Below are positions 1 through 10,049 of a stretch of 30,365 nucleotides of DNA, piece by piece. This stretch comes from Obelidium mucronatum. Its lineage: Eukaryota; Chytridiomycota; Chytridiomycetes; Chytridiales; Chytriomycetaceae. The position numbers and the translations under genes are program-made. The stretch covers positions 402,501 to 432,865 of the forward strand of contig JAIVFH010000016.1 in the NCBI GenBank assembly GCA_025765595.1, given 5' to 3'. How positions within the stretch are numbered: the first letter of the stretch is position 1; every line of letters begins with the position of its first letter. Under the pieces are notes generated by a model, which was not told the origin of the DNA, searched no databases, and saw only the letters and a program-made list of their open reading frames with translations.

Positions 1-1670
1 ATCATCTATCTCGGCGATCTGGGTATCTTCTTGTTTTTTTGTCGTTATTTGTTTTTGTTTTTTAAGTGTGTGGCAGCCCGATATCGCGACTCCACAACGC
101 CAAACTCATCGCCGCTGCCGAAATTCTACTACACACTGGCTCATAAATTGATCCCCACAAGCGGGAATCCTTTCAACCAGCTCGCTGTCCTTCCGCCTCC
201 TCCCGCTACAGGGGACCTTGTTCCCGCTGAATTGTATGTTCGCGCCTTGTGCTGCCGAAGACCGTTTGGAACAGCTCGCAAAAACCTTGAAGTCTGTTTG
301 GGTAAATCGAGGCCTATTGAAGGAACAGATGGAGTGCTGGAAGCTTGTAGAGCCTTGTTGCTTGGCGCCACCAGTGGCAGTGAATGGTAATGTTCTTTTT
401 TTTTATGGAATGGGGTGTTTTGTACTCCCGGAAAAAAAAAGCTGATGTGTTGTAAGGCTGGTTGAAGAATTCGAAGCGAAAACGTTGATGCCCCTCCTGT
501 TTTCATTTGAACTCATTTTCGGAACCCGAACATATGATACCGACACGCTGGAACGAACTGCGCGGCTGCTTGTTGGTGTTTCAGAGCTCCTACTTCAATC
601 ATCCAATGCAAACAATCACAGTGAATTAAGATTACAGTCTACATTCAGTTTGATTTCGTCAATGATGAGAATCTGTCTGCAGTGTGGGACTTTGCGGTTA
701 CTCAAGGTTCAAATGGAGATGAAAAGTGGCGCAAGTACTGGCAGGGAGGTTTTTGGATACAAGACCCCATTGTTGGCTGTTTCCGATGTGGTTGCATTTT
801 TGCGGATCCTATGTCTTCACATTATAAAGCAAGTGTCCTTGACCGGCGGTACTTGTCCTCTTGATTCAGCAGTTGAGTTCTGGGAACTTGTTGCATCGTT
901 TTGCAATGCGTTGCAGTGCCTCTTGCCAGCAAAGTACCACAAGGTTTTCTTTGAAAAAAAGGTGGATACGTCAGTTATGCTCGACTTGGATTTGATTGGG
1001 TTTTTGGCTGTTGATGGAAGGCTGTTTGAGGTGAACGAGATGGGGGAATGTCAAGATTCTGATTTCAAGGGGGCTGAAGCTGCCGATGATGATACTGACG
1101 ATGAGGAAAGCGAGGAGGCAGGGGCTGGTGATTATCGGAAAAGTATTCACGTTCTTTGGTGCTTTTATGAAATGTCTCGTGCAAGTGTTAGTCGGCTTTT
1201 TTTTCTACTTTTTTTTTTTGTCATGTGTTTTTTTTTAAAACTTTGGTTCCTTTTTTTTTTTTTAGAATGTCCCACTCACTTTCACTGGAGCTGAATGGAA
1301 AGCAGGAAATGCGTCGAATCATGAAGAAGGGGAAACAGCTGGAAGTACAAGTAACGACAGCTTTACCTCTGCTGATGATGCAACAACTAAACTGAGAACA
1401 CCAACAAACCCACTACCGCCTTCTCCACCTCTCAATTCTTGTAGAGAATCCACTGAAAACAACTCGACTCAACAAACAGCGGACAAGAAGCAGTTCGTGA
1501 TTGGCCGTGACTTTTTTGTGACAGATTTGAAGGAGGTTGTGGCTCGAAAGAGGCGGAGGGACGACGGCGTGAGTGTCTCTCTGGGTGTTGTTGCGTTTGA
1601 TCCCATCACGCTTGCAGCTGCAGTTTCTGGAGAATCCTCTGAAGAAATAAAGTTAAGCTTTTTGGCGTGA
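1..1670 (+). CDS. EST1/SMG7-like protein, 3' part (5' end outside window)
   Basis: Four exons can be read: 1-22, 77-386, 457-1186 and 1266-1670; all introns are GT-AG and the phases add up. After splicing the start reads LGDLARYRD, followed by a TPR-type stretch with GNPFNQLAVL, AELYVRALCCRRPF and TARKNLEVCL. These are hallmarks of the 14-3-3-like/TPR region of EST1, SMG5, SMG6 and SMG7. A further helical block follows, with LDLIGFLAVDGRLFEV resembling the 'GF.PL' signature of the EST1 central domain, then an acidic patch (DDDTDDEESEE) and a low-complexity tail. In known families this domain binds phosphorylated UPF1 in nonsense-mediated decay, or telomerase in yeast Est1. No PIN nuclease domain follows, so SMG7/Ebs1/Est1 is favoured over SMG5/6. 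The stop is 53 bp before the next start. The true gene may splice on into the 1724-3224 reading frame. Confidence 0.85.
23..76 (+). other. Intron in the SMG7-like gene
   Basis: The donor is gtatct and the acceptor tggcag. This choice rebuilds LGDLARYRD, the family-conserved sequence, with G|CC giving Ala. An alternative acceptor at tttaag (61-66) gives a worse peptide. Confidence 0.8.
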
Positions 1671-1723
1671 AAAAAAAGAAGTGACTTTTGAACGAAAAAC
1701 AAAATCCGAACTCATTTGTCCGA

Positions 1724-3224
1724 ATGGAAGAAGACAAAATGCTTCCTCAAAAACATGAGCACCACCATCACTGCCTTAACCACCTCCGTCCAAGAAACAT
1801 CTCACACTCCATCAACTACGCGTCGTCTTCTCCAGGCATGAGCTGTCCCTTTTTCACTGCTCATGATATTCTGCCGTCGTCTTCTCCCCATCAAGCCAAT
1901 CTCTTTCCACCAAATAACGTCCCACGACTATCTGGATCTGTTTTGCCAACTGAAAACATTGTCGAACGCGTTCGGCTAACTCTCTCCAACTCTACTCTGA
2001 CTGAAGAAGGGCTCAGTGACGAGGTTTTTTGTGTTGATATTGTCATCTCTCCCTCAAAAACTTAAAAAACGCGTCAAACATTAGCCGATAGAGCCTGATT
2101 TAATCGAGCCAGTTATAAATCCTCCGAAACGAGTCTCTCGCCCAAGAACGGCAAAACTCGCCATGGTACACCCCTTTTTCTTTGTTTTTTAAATTCAATA
2201 TTTTTTTTCTGATCCAAGACCCAAACCCATAAACATAAAAAAATGTTTAGTTCTTGAGTCGTCAAACAAAAGTTGCTCCATTTCGTGTGTCTCCAACCGC
2301 TGTTGGCGTTTTGAGGCGAATGGGCAAGTCACGAAAAATTGGAACAGCAGCGAGAGGAGGAAAAAGGAAGCTCTTTTTTACAACAAGCAAGACTAAATCA
2401 TCAAACGACACTACAACATCAGCTCCTTCTCTTGTACCTTCCACAGCAGCCTGCCGGTCACGAAAACGAGGGGTTTCCGAAACTGGAAAAAAGCCACAAG
2501 AGGTGGCGTTGGTTGTGGAGGGACGACCCCTTCTTCCGGATAGCAGCCCCCAAGTGCATTATCCATCGAATCAGCATGGATCCATGGTGGAAATGGCTGC
2601 CATGATTGTTTCGTCTCCTATAGATACAACTGAACCAGGGTGTAGCCCGACCCTCCATGCTGTGAAACGCCAATCCAGCAACAGTATTTATAAACGGCAA
2701 CCACTGTTGGCTTCAGCCTCCAAATCGGCGGCTTTCTTTGCGAATCTGCGGCGGTCATCGGGTAGTAATGGTGGTGGTGGTGGTGGTGGTGGTGTTGGTG
2801 CATTGACAATGATGCAGTATACTGTCCCATCGCCTGCTATTGGTGATGGACCCATCAAATCGCGGCTACGAAATTCCAAACTATATAGTCATCAAATAGA
2901 TACACCCAATGTGTCTGTTCCTTCTCTCTGTGGAAGCTCGACACCGAATAGGAGTACGGGTGGGTCGTGGATGAGTCGAGCGACCAATGAAAGTCGAAAC
3001 AGCAGTATGACGTGTGCTGGGAATAAGACTCTTTTCACAAGTATGGATATGCATGCCACTCATACGACACCAAATACACGGCGTATTCTGCGGGACTTTG
3101 AATGTGGAAAAGTGTTGCAAGAGGAGGAAGCTAACGTGGGTGTTTTTTTTTTTTGTTGTTGTTGTTGTTGGTATAATGTGCTAACTGTCTGTTTTTCTTT
3201 TAATAATGATAGCCCTTTTTATGA
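1724..3224 (+). CDS. Disordered basic Ser/Thr-rich protein, 425 aa, function unknown
   Basis: Exons 1724-2023, 2085-2165, 2251-3135 and 3213-3224 join in frame through three GT-AG introns to give 425 residues. The first ATG of the frame (1724) was taken as start. The protein is low in hydrophobic residues and rich in Ser, Thr, Asn, Arg and Lys. A basic stretch around residues 115-165 contains PPKRVSRPRTAK, RRMGKSRKIG and RGGKRKLFF, which could be nuclear-localisation or nucleic-acid-binding sequence. There is a polyglycine run near residue 295. The C-terminus, RRILRDFECGKVLQEEEANPFL, looks like an ordered short motif because it differs from the disordered body. No family was recognised. It may be a separate gene or the spliced disordered tail of the upstream SMG7-like gene, since human SMG7 also has a long disordered C-terminus. 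Confidence 0.6.
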
Positions 3225-3635
3225 ATCTGTTGGATCACCCCTTTTTTTTGATATATTTTTGTCGTTTTTGTCTTTAATTCTTGAACTTTTTTTCGTTGTT
3301 GATTTTCAACAAACTAGATTTTTTTCTTCCCTTTTTTTCCTTCCTCTTTTCGTTAATAGTATTATTTAATATGCGGTTCGAAAGATTCAATGACGTTCAT
3401 TTGAAGACAGGAGTGAAACTTGAAAGTGTGATGCAAACAGGACGAGAATGCTGAAACGGACACCACCCCCGCGGCCCCCAACCACACCTCTGGAATTAGT
3501 GAGTGATTAGAAAAGCGTTGACGTGACTTGACTACAACAAATTTTTCAAACAGAAAAGCAGTGTGCACTCCACCCAACCCTCCGCTTACCACCCATACCA
3601 TACACAGTACGCTACACAACACCTACATTGCAGCA
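3225..3635. other. Intergenic/5'-leader, T-rich then CA-rich
   Basis: The first part is T-rich (poly-T runs to about 3340) and fits a 3' untranslated region of the upstream gene. A gtgagt at 3500 and an aacag acceptor-like site ending at 3552 could bound a leader intron of the downstream gene. No convincing coding sequence was seen. Confidence 0.35.
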
Positions 3636-4625
3636 ATGAATGGCAAGCGAACACCAACACCGCCCAGCAGCCTCAAGGGACTCCGCGGGTTCCTGACAAA
3701 GCTGACGAAAGGCGAGGCGTCGGGCGCAGCGTCCCCAGGGGGTTCCGTCTCAGGGACCGCAGGGACCACGGGAAGCGCAGGGGCACTAGGCGCGGCAGAG
3801 CGGGCGTCGCTGGACTCGCGGGCGAGCACGGGCACAGGCACAGGCAGCTTCTCGCTCAGCAGCCTGAACACCACTACCACCACCAACAGCAACAACAACA
3901 ACAGCAGCATCAACACGGCCGAGTCGCGCTTCAGCTCGCTGCAGTCGGACCTGAGAAACATCCAGCGGGACCTTGAGGGCATTGCGCTCGAGCAGCATAG
4001 GCACAATGCTAGTCTGCACACGCCTGCCCTACAACAACAGCAACAACAACAACAACCCGCAACTCCGCCGCTATCCCCGAAGCTGCATCCAAAGAGCATC
4101 CGCAGCATGCAGAGCACCGATGCGTCACCCAGGATGAAGGGCGGCTCGCGCAAGACCCACTCTAGTCTCGACATCACGCCTGACACCACAGATCAAAGCA
4201 CCATCAGCAGCGAAACCAAATCGCTCAAGAGCACCCGCTCGCTCCAAAGTGTCGACAGCAGAACGGAGCACGAATACCTAATGCTGCTAGAAGAGCAAGG
4301 CCGTAACGTATTACCCATCAGGAGTGGACTAGGCATCACGTCCAATGAATCGCTCTATTCCCCTGCTTCCAGTCTCGACAGACTCCACAGCAACCGCCCT
4401 CAAAGTAGCGCCCATTCCAGTAGCTCCATCTCAAACCAAATTCATGTCTCCCAAAAGCTTCTTGAAGAAACCGAGAAGGCCATTCTGCGTCTTGATTTGG
4501 ACGAACTGGGTGAAGGATATCCTGACACTAGCTCGCTGATGCTCAACGAAGGCGGTCGTTTGTTGCTTCCAAGTGAGAGAAAGAAGCTCATGAATTCGTC
4601 ACTCAATTCCCTACCAAAAGTTTGA
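3636..4625 (+). CDS. Ser/Thr/Asn/Gln-rich low-complexity protein, 329 aa
   Basis: A single open frame runs from ATG 3636 (context GCAGCAATGA) to TGA 4623-4625. The longer open stretch upstream to 3528 has no ATG. The N-terminus is basic (KGLRGFLTKLTKG), followed by Gly/Ala/Ser/Thr repeats, a TTTTTN/SNNNNS tract, a short helix of coiled-coil type (SDLRNIQRDLEGIALEQHRHN) and a Gln run near residue 135. The second half is Ser-rich with acidic and basic patches, and the end is more ordered (QKLLEETEKAILRLDLDELGEG ... SERKKLMNSSLNSLPKV). The 3640-4200 part is clearly more GC-rich than its neighbours. An overlapping 137-codon frame is a shadow produced by the repeats. No family was recognised; it is probably cytoplasmic or nuclear and largely disordered. 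Confidence 0.65.
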   Translation: MNGKRTPTPPSSLKGLRGFLTKLTKGEASGAASPGGSVSGTAGTTGSAGALGAAERASLDSRASTGTGTGSFSLSSLNTTTTTNSNNNNSSINTAESRFSSLQSDLRNIQRDLEGIALEQHRHNASLHTPALQQQQQQQQPATPPLSPKLHPKSIRSMQSTDASPRMKGGSRKTHSSLDITPDTTDQSTISSETKSLKSTRSLQSVDSRTEHEYLMLLEEQGRNVLPIRSGLGITSNESLYSPASSLDRLHSNRPQSSAHSSSSISNQIHVSQKLLEETEKAILRLDLDELGEGYPDTSSLMLNEGGRLLLPSERKKLMNSSLNSLPKV

Positions 4626-4812
4626 ACAGCGTGTTTTTCTCAAGCTAGTTCATTCATTTTTTTTTTTTTCCGTTTGCTTGCATGCTCCCCCTTATTAATT
4701 GTTGCCTTTTTTTTTTGTTGCTTTCGGCCCCCCTCGTTATATTAGTAATCGTTAGAAGAAAAAAAAGTAACTGGCTGTTATTCAACTATAATTATTTTAT
4801 TTGCTGGAATAT
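4626..4812. other. Convergent intergenic spacer with poly-T/poly-A tracts
   Basis: This 187-bp spacer separates two converging genes. It contains T11 and other T runs and should hold both polyadenylation regions. No coding sequence was seen. Confidence 0.5.
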
Positions 4813-5985
4813 TTACTTTCTCTTTTTAGCGCCAATAAGAAGAGGTGGCGGATCATCGTCCTCGTCCTCATCGTCATTGCCGTCTTTTTCTTTGATGGCG
4901 CCAAGAGTGCTACGGGCGCGTTTTCTTTCTGGTGAATTTGACCTTAGTCGTTTCATTCCCTGTGTCGTTGGAGGTGCCTTCGGTTGCAGCACAGGTGATG
5001 TCGGTTCGTCTGGAGATAGTTTGATTGGTTCTTGTAGCGCCGCTTGCTGTTGCTGTCGTTCAGAAAGTGACTGTACTTTCTTTTCTGCGAGATGGGCCTC
5101 GGTTGATTAAAAAAAAGTTGTGATTTGAGAAATTCTGTCTCCCCGCACCTGATGTTTCCAAGGCTTCCATTAAGTCTCGTATCTTCCTCTTTTTTGAATT
5201 CAAAACATCTTTGAACTGTAGTTTAAAAAAAGAACAACGAGTTTTCAGACCAACGAAGGAACATACCACAACCCCCTTACCTTTTTAAATAAATCCATTT
5301 CATATTGCTCCTTCTTTTCCCCTGACCAGTCATTAAAAGACTGCCTCGCTTGATTCAAATCGCGTTGCATAATCTGTTTTGCAGATTCTAGAGTCTGTAT
5401 TTTCGACTTCATTTTCGCACGGTCCTTGATGAGCAGTTGGAGCATTGCATTTGTCACTTTATGGTGTTCCAGAGAATGTTTGGTGAGGTTGATTGAAAGA
5501 ATCTCAAACTCCAAGTCTTGTGCGCCTGTGGGGAATACTTTCAGGTCCAACCTTTTGAGGTAAAAAAAAATACCACGCGTGATCAATTTTGAATAAAACT
5601 GGCGGGGGGATAAGGTCGCTGGGGGAGGAGTAGTTTACCGTTTGGATCCTGAGGATCCCACATTCTGGACTACACACTCTGTTTGTCGCCCAAGCACGTC
5701 AACAGAACCCGAGACTGCGTGCTGAATCAGTTGCATGAATTCATCGTATTTATCTGCGTATCCAGCATTCTCGGCAGCTTCGAGAATGTCACTGTTGGAC
5801 GCTGGATATATGTCGTATTTTTTTTAAGTACCAACTCCCCACCCAACCCTATGCGCATTAAGGGAACCTGAGCCTGTCCAAGCTCTCGCTGATGCTGCGC
5901 AAATTACAGTTACTTTGATGGAGCCGGCGATTTGGTCGATTTCACTTTGTAGAATCTGTTTGGTTAGGTCCAGAAAGTCTGTCAT
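4813..5985 (-). CDS. XRCC4: XRCC4 homologue (non-homologous end joining), complete, 296 aa
   Basis: Five exons on the minus strand (5985-5868, 5801-5639, 5551-5281, 5215-5149, 5084-4813) join through GT-AG introns with phases 1, 2, 0 and 1 into exactly 297 codons. The N-terminal head contains the family signature ARAWTGSAS (human SAWTG). A globular part follows, ending LKVFPTGAQDLEFEILSI. A long coiled coil covers about residues 115-205 (SLEHHKVTNAMLQLLIKDRAK ... LESAKQIMQRDLNQA). The segment LFKKFKDVLNSKKRKIRDL closely parallels the LIG4-binding stalk of human XRCC4 (LYKRF..VLNEKKTKIR). The tail is disordered and acidic (DDEDEDDD) and ends in a basic GAKKRK, a likely nuclear signal. In the known family, XRCC4 dimers scaffold DNA ligase IV in double-strand-break repair. 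The fourth exon is only 67 bp. Confidence 0.88.
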
Positions 5986-6234
5986 TTTTCTTGTGGATGA
6001 ACTTTAAAATATTTTATAAACAATTCTATAATTCTAACAATTCTCTACTTTTTATTTTAGGAACGAAGCAGTGTGTTTTTCCGCACTGTCTTAATGCTAA
6101 ATTCATTTCCCTTTGGGTTCTTATTTCGTTTAATCATATATTTATAAAATCATTACACTATAATGTTATGAAGAAATCTAAACATCAGAGACTAGAAATC
6201 CGCCGGGTCCGATCGTGCCCAAGTTTTCACAATA
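5986..6234. other. AT-rich intergenic DNA upstream of XRCC4
   Basis: This is the likely promoter side of the minus-strand XRCC4 gene. It is AT-rich with no supported coding region; the open frame on the plus strand is low-complexity and runs into the hairpin element. Confidence 0.4.
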
Positions 6235-6882
6235 GGGGGTTTCAAAGTTGCGATTTTTCAACAAAAAAAATCGAAGTTTTGTTGGCAAGAAAACTCAGTT
6301 TTTTTGGAGAAATCGGTCAAAAAAAACCGATTTCTCTGATTTCGTCAAAAAACTGAGTTTTTTTTTGCCCAAACTACAAAATAGGATGAGCTCCGCCTAA
6401 TTCATATGACACAGCCCTTTTCTTTATTTAGTTTGATATATAAAGATCTACGAAAACAATCCTGATGGTGTCGACTGTCTTTTGGGATACTAACCTTGAT
6501 GTAGTTGAAGCAGCATGTTCTCTCTGAGCGGTACAGTATTCCGAAACAGCCAGGATATTGCAATCAGCTGCAATCAATAGTGGCTACTGCCAAATTGTTA
6601 GTGCTTGTCAGTAAAAAGTCCTCCTGTCCCCTGCCATTCAATGCAATCTTGCCGACCAACACATAGCCTTACTCTTCTGTAACTTTCTAATTTCGAAGTA
6701 GATGTGCACTAAATCGCTCTCACAGGTGGCATGTGCTTGAGGGAAGGATATAGGGTCTTTAACTTTGAAACCCCTCTCCTGAAAAACATAAAAAAACTCA
6801 GTTTTTATTTTCATTTTTTGAAGTTTTGTTGGCAAGATTTCGAACGAGAAATCGGAAAAAATCGGTCAACTTTGAAACCCCC
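6235..6882. mobile_element. MITE-like element: TA-flanked inverted repeats with nested hairpins
   Basis: GGGGGTTTCAAAGTTG at 6235-6250 is matched by its perfect reverse complement at 6867-6882, and both outer ends abut a TA dinucleotide (6233-6234 and 6883-6884 in effect). That arrangement is typical of Tc1/mariner-type non-autonomous elements. The left part has a nested hairpin: inner arms 6307-6317 and 6326-6336 (11 bp perfect) and outer arms near 6290-6305 and 6347-6362 around ACTCAG/CTGAGT. An 18-bp motif (GAAGTTTTGTTGGCAAGA) occurs at 6273-6290 and again at 6820-6837. A third copy of the terminal motif lies near 6762-6775, so the unit may be composite or hold one element inside another. 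No transposase is encoded. The 6370-6760 interior carries nothing recognised. Confidence 0.6.
6290..6362. repeat. Nested perfect hairpin
   Basis: The inner stem GAGAAATCGGT/ACCGATTTCTC has an 8-nt A-rich loop. The outer stem is AAAACTCAGTTTTTT/AAAAAACTGAGTTTT. The same ACTCAG-T5 module recurs at 6791-6806. The hairpin belongs to the MITE-like element. Confidence 0.7.
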
Positions 6883-6992
6883 TAATGTAATCTCTGATAG
6901 GATAAATTTTATCTCATTTTGTTATGTCACTCGATTCATAAAATCAACTATTATTTTCACTCGGATTCTAACTCGGATTCAAACATCAAAAA

Positions 6993-8601
6993 ATGCCGTC
7001 TGTTAATGAATCTTCACCTTTGCTATCTCCCGGTCTCGCCCAAGACCCCGCCGGTGCAAACCATAGACTTGGAGATATTTGTATTCTTGGAACGGCCTTC
7101 TTCTTCATATTTTCTGCTTTTACCACAATCTCGGTATTGATATGTTTTCCTTGAAATGAATGCGTCGTACTGACACTGTACCCTGCGGCCCCTCCCCCAT
7201 TTTTTTTTGGAAGTCAATTTCTTCAACTGTTCTTCCGCCTGGAATCTCTTTCATGGCGTCTGGGATGCTTTACATTGCCTTTGCCATCTCGAATCTATTT
7301 ATTGCGTCCGCCGTTGTGGATGTCATTGGATCTCGCGCTGGGTTGTTTTTAGCTGCATTGACTTACGCTGTCTACAACATTGCCAATATATACGCAGTGC
7401 AGGCCACGGGGAATGAAGAACTTCAGGTTCGTGTATTGACATTCCTTTATTTTATAGATTTTTTCTTTTTATTATTTATTATTATTATTATATATTCTAT
7501 CAAAAAAAAAAAAGATTTCGATTCTCGTACCTGCTGCGATCGTAAATGGGTTTGGAGCCAGTGTTCTATGGGCGAGTCAAGGTGTTTACCTGGTCCGTTG
7601 TTCGTCTCCAGCTACGCTTGGTCGGTATTCTGGATTGTTTTATGCCTTCATGTGGACTTCAGGAATTTTTGGACCTTTGTTCATGTCAGTTTTATTCCAA
7701 CGGGAGATTGATAAGGTGTGTGTGTGTGTGTGTGAGTGCATCCAACACGTTAATTTCCTTCTTTTTCTTTGAATCTCAAAAGGTTATGGTTTTCGAAATT
7801 GTTACAGGAATAAGTCTTCTAGGGCTTGTTCTATTGGCATACCTGTGGGTGTATCGACCAGAACCATCAAATCCATATGCGGTACAATTACCCTCTCTTG
7901 CGTCCTCCTCGTCATCGGATTCAACACCTGTTTTCCTGAAAACCGCTCGCTTAATTTTGACCCCTTCCATGCTTCTCCTCATTCCAGTGTCGTATATGAC
8001 TGCCTGTGAACAATCCTTTTATAATGGACTTCTGCCATTATTCATCAATTCAGGAAATACTAGTGCCGATCTGCCTATTAAATTGTATTTGAGAGCCTGT
8101 ATTGGTGTTGTAACGGTCGCGTCGTCCTTTTTTGTTGGATCTTTGACGGATCGACTTGGGTCACGCGTGATGGTAGTTTTTTGCTTGGTTCTGCATGTCG
8201 TCTCTCAAAGCCTCTTGTTGCTTATGAATCCGCTGAATAATATTGGAGTGCTGGTGACTGTGTATATTTGTATTGGTTTAAGCAACTCGGTATGTGCTGC
8301 GAGTACTTAATACTTATTTATACTTAAATTCTTTATATAACTGCTTCCTTTTTTAATGTAGACTCTTATTAATCAATCCCAAAAGCTTGTTGGGGTATCG
8401 TTTCCGTCCTCTCTAACAAGTCAAGCTTACGCAGCCTACAAATTCCACACAAGTCTTGGGGCTGCCATATCCTTCTTTTGCTCAAAATACACACTTGGCG
8501 ATGATTTGTTACCCATGATGGCGGTTTGGGCACCCCTCTTTTGGACACTTATTGTTGCAACTTGTATTGCCACGTTTGCAATTGAAACTCAAAGAAGATG
8601 A
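6993..8601 (+). CDS. UNC93-like major-facilitator protein, complete, 433 aa
   Basis: Exons 6993-7133, 7214-7426, 7515-7715, 7783-8289 and 8362-8601 join in frame; all four introns lie in phase 0. The protein has a short hydrophilic N-terminus with a PLL motif and then about ten to eleven hydrophobic segments. UNC93-type signatures include FFFIFSAFTTISSIS near TM1, VNGFGASVLWASQGVYLV, GRYSGLFYAFMWTSGIFGPLF, the cytosolic loop with YRPEPSNPY, and SQAYAAYKFHTSLGAAISF near the C-terminus. SLTDRLGSR matches the MFS loop motif. Members of this family are polytopic membrane proteins, known as an ion-channel regulator in worms and a Toll-receptor chaperone in vertebrates; the fungal and protist members are mostly uncharacterised. 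Substrate or partner cannot be stated here. A (GT)n run sits in the third intron. Confidence 0.85.
7716..7782 (+). other. Intron with GT microsatellite
   Basis: The donor is embedded in gtgtgtgtgtgtgtgtgag and the acceptor is caaaag. A dinucleotide repeat as the 5' splice site leaves the exact donor open by steps of 2 bp; phase 0 at 7715 gives the best protein. Confidence 0.6.
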
Positions 8602-8865
8602 AACCCATGTTGGTCATAATTGATTATTTGCTGGGGACCAAACCACGATTGTACCACTATCAATTTTTCAAATTAAATGTCTGTTTCCTTGCAAAATCGA
8701 TTTTGTTGGGAATTTTCCCGCAACTCGAATGAAGACTTCAATTTATTCAACGAGAACAAACTAAATCCCAGCAGGAACAGTGTGCAATTCATTTCACAAG
8801 AACCCGGTTACCCCCCTTCAAAAAACCAACATCTACAAGAATACTTAATAGGGGAGTGATTTTCC
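8602..8865. other. Convergent 3' region between UNC93-like and uL14 genes
   Basis: This 264-bp spacer carries an AATTAAA-type signal near 8670. It contains only a chance open frame and no supported gene. Confidence 0.45.
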
Positions 8866-9862
8866 TTAGACGACAGTTCCGGCAGCGGAAGCAATCTTTG
8901 GCCACAAGTCAGCACACTCCTTGGCAACTGGTCCGGTGATGGCTGATCCCTTCATCTCACCCTTTGGGTTGACGATAACACCCGCATTGTCCTCGAAGTA
9001 AAGGAAGACTCCATCTTGTCTTCTCCATGGCTTACGCTGGCGAACAACGATAGCTGGCATGACTATAGTGATAAACGAAATCAGTTTTCGTAGTGTACAG
9101 GCACATTGGGGAAAATCCAATCACGCACCCTTCTTTCTCAAGTCTGGCTTTCCCTTCTTAACGGTAGCCAATACCATATCTCCACAGGCAGCAGCTGGAA
9201 GTCTGTTTAATCTGGAGCCGATTCCCTTAACTGCCATAACGTAGAGGTTCTTGGCACCAGAATTGTCTGCACAGTTCATGACAGCTCCAACTGGGAGACC
9301 AAGGGTCATACGGAATTTGCTACCACCGGCGGCACTGTTTGAAAGATTTTAGATACAAATTGGACACAGATGCAATTCGAGTAGTCTGCAGAGGGCATAA
9401 TAGCGTCCTTGTTATGATTTGCCTTGAGCTAAGATACTCCGCTAACCATCCCCATCCTTCGCATCCATCGCATCAGGACAAGGATCCAACCGCGTCCCTC
9501 CAATATCGAATAGCGAGCGATTTGATGAGATACAGGCGAGGTGCAGGTTAGGTTTGAGGATACGTGTTCACAAGAAGACATCTCCCCGACCGACCAACAA
9601 CCCAAACCGACCGACCCCAGATCAAGCAAATCCCATGAGACAATACTACGCAGATTGATTCTAGGAGCGTATTGTACAAGGACAAAAAGCCGCAGTTCCC
9701 GCGTAGTTTGACCATATCCGCCATCGCCAAACATTTTCCTTGCACAGGATCTGTTGCCGGACTGCTTAGAAGTCGTGTTTTCAAACAGGGATATCGGAGC
9801 AGTTCGGCGAGTGTTGGTAGCTGCAAGGAACGATGTTGCGGTACTAACCCTGGCTTAGACAT
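8866..9862 (-). CDS. RPL23: 60S ribosomal protein uL14 (RPL23), complete, 138 aa
   Basis: Three exons (9862-9849, 9334-9129, 9062-8866) give exactly 139 codons including the stop. The product starts [22 protein letters not shown], then [80 protein letters not shown] and [20 protein letters not shown]. It is near-identical in layout to eukaryotic uL14/RPL23, a large-subunit protein at the subunit interface near the GTPase-associated region. The first exon is only 14 bp and was placed because it supplies the family-typical MSK start and the right phase (GG|T). Its intron is 514 bp, far longer than the other introns here. Early long introns are common in ribosomal protein genes. Confidence 0.95.
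9335..9848 (-). other. Long first intron of the uL14 gene
   Basis: The donor is GTTAGT (9848-9843) and the acceptor AAACAG (ends 9335). Open frames inside it on both strands are low in protein-like character. I saw no clear C/D or H/ACA snoRNA boxes. Confidence 0.75.
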
Positions 9863-10049
9863 TTTGATTTGGATAAATAAATCAACCTTATTACACCATC
9901 AACGACGAGTATGCGAGGTACTTTTCTTCTTTCTCGCAACAAATAAATAGTCTTGAAACAGTCAAAGCTTTCACAATTACTACTGTAGGATTAAACTAAA
10001 GTAATTTACTTAATTTAGCGGAGTTATTCTTGTTATCTTTATTAGTATT

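Noticed and set aside
3563..3976. 137-codon frame rich in Gln/His/Arg overlapping the Ser/Thr-rich gene
   Set aside because: It is a frame-shifted shadow of CAA/CAC repeats; the 3636 frame continues with sensible composition to 4625.
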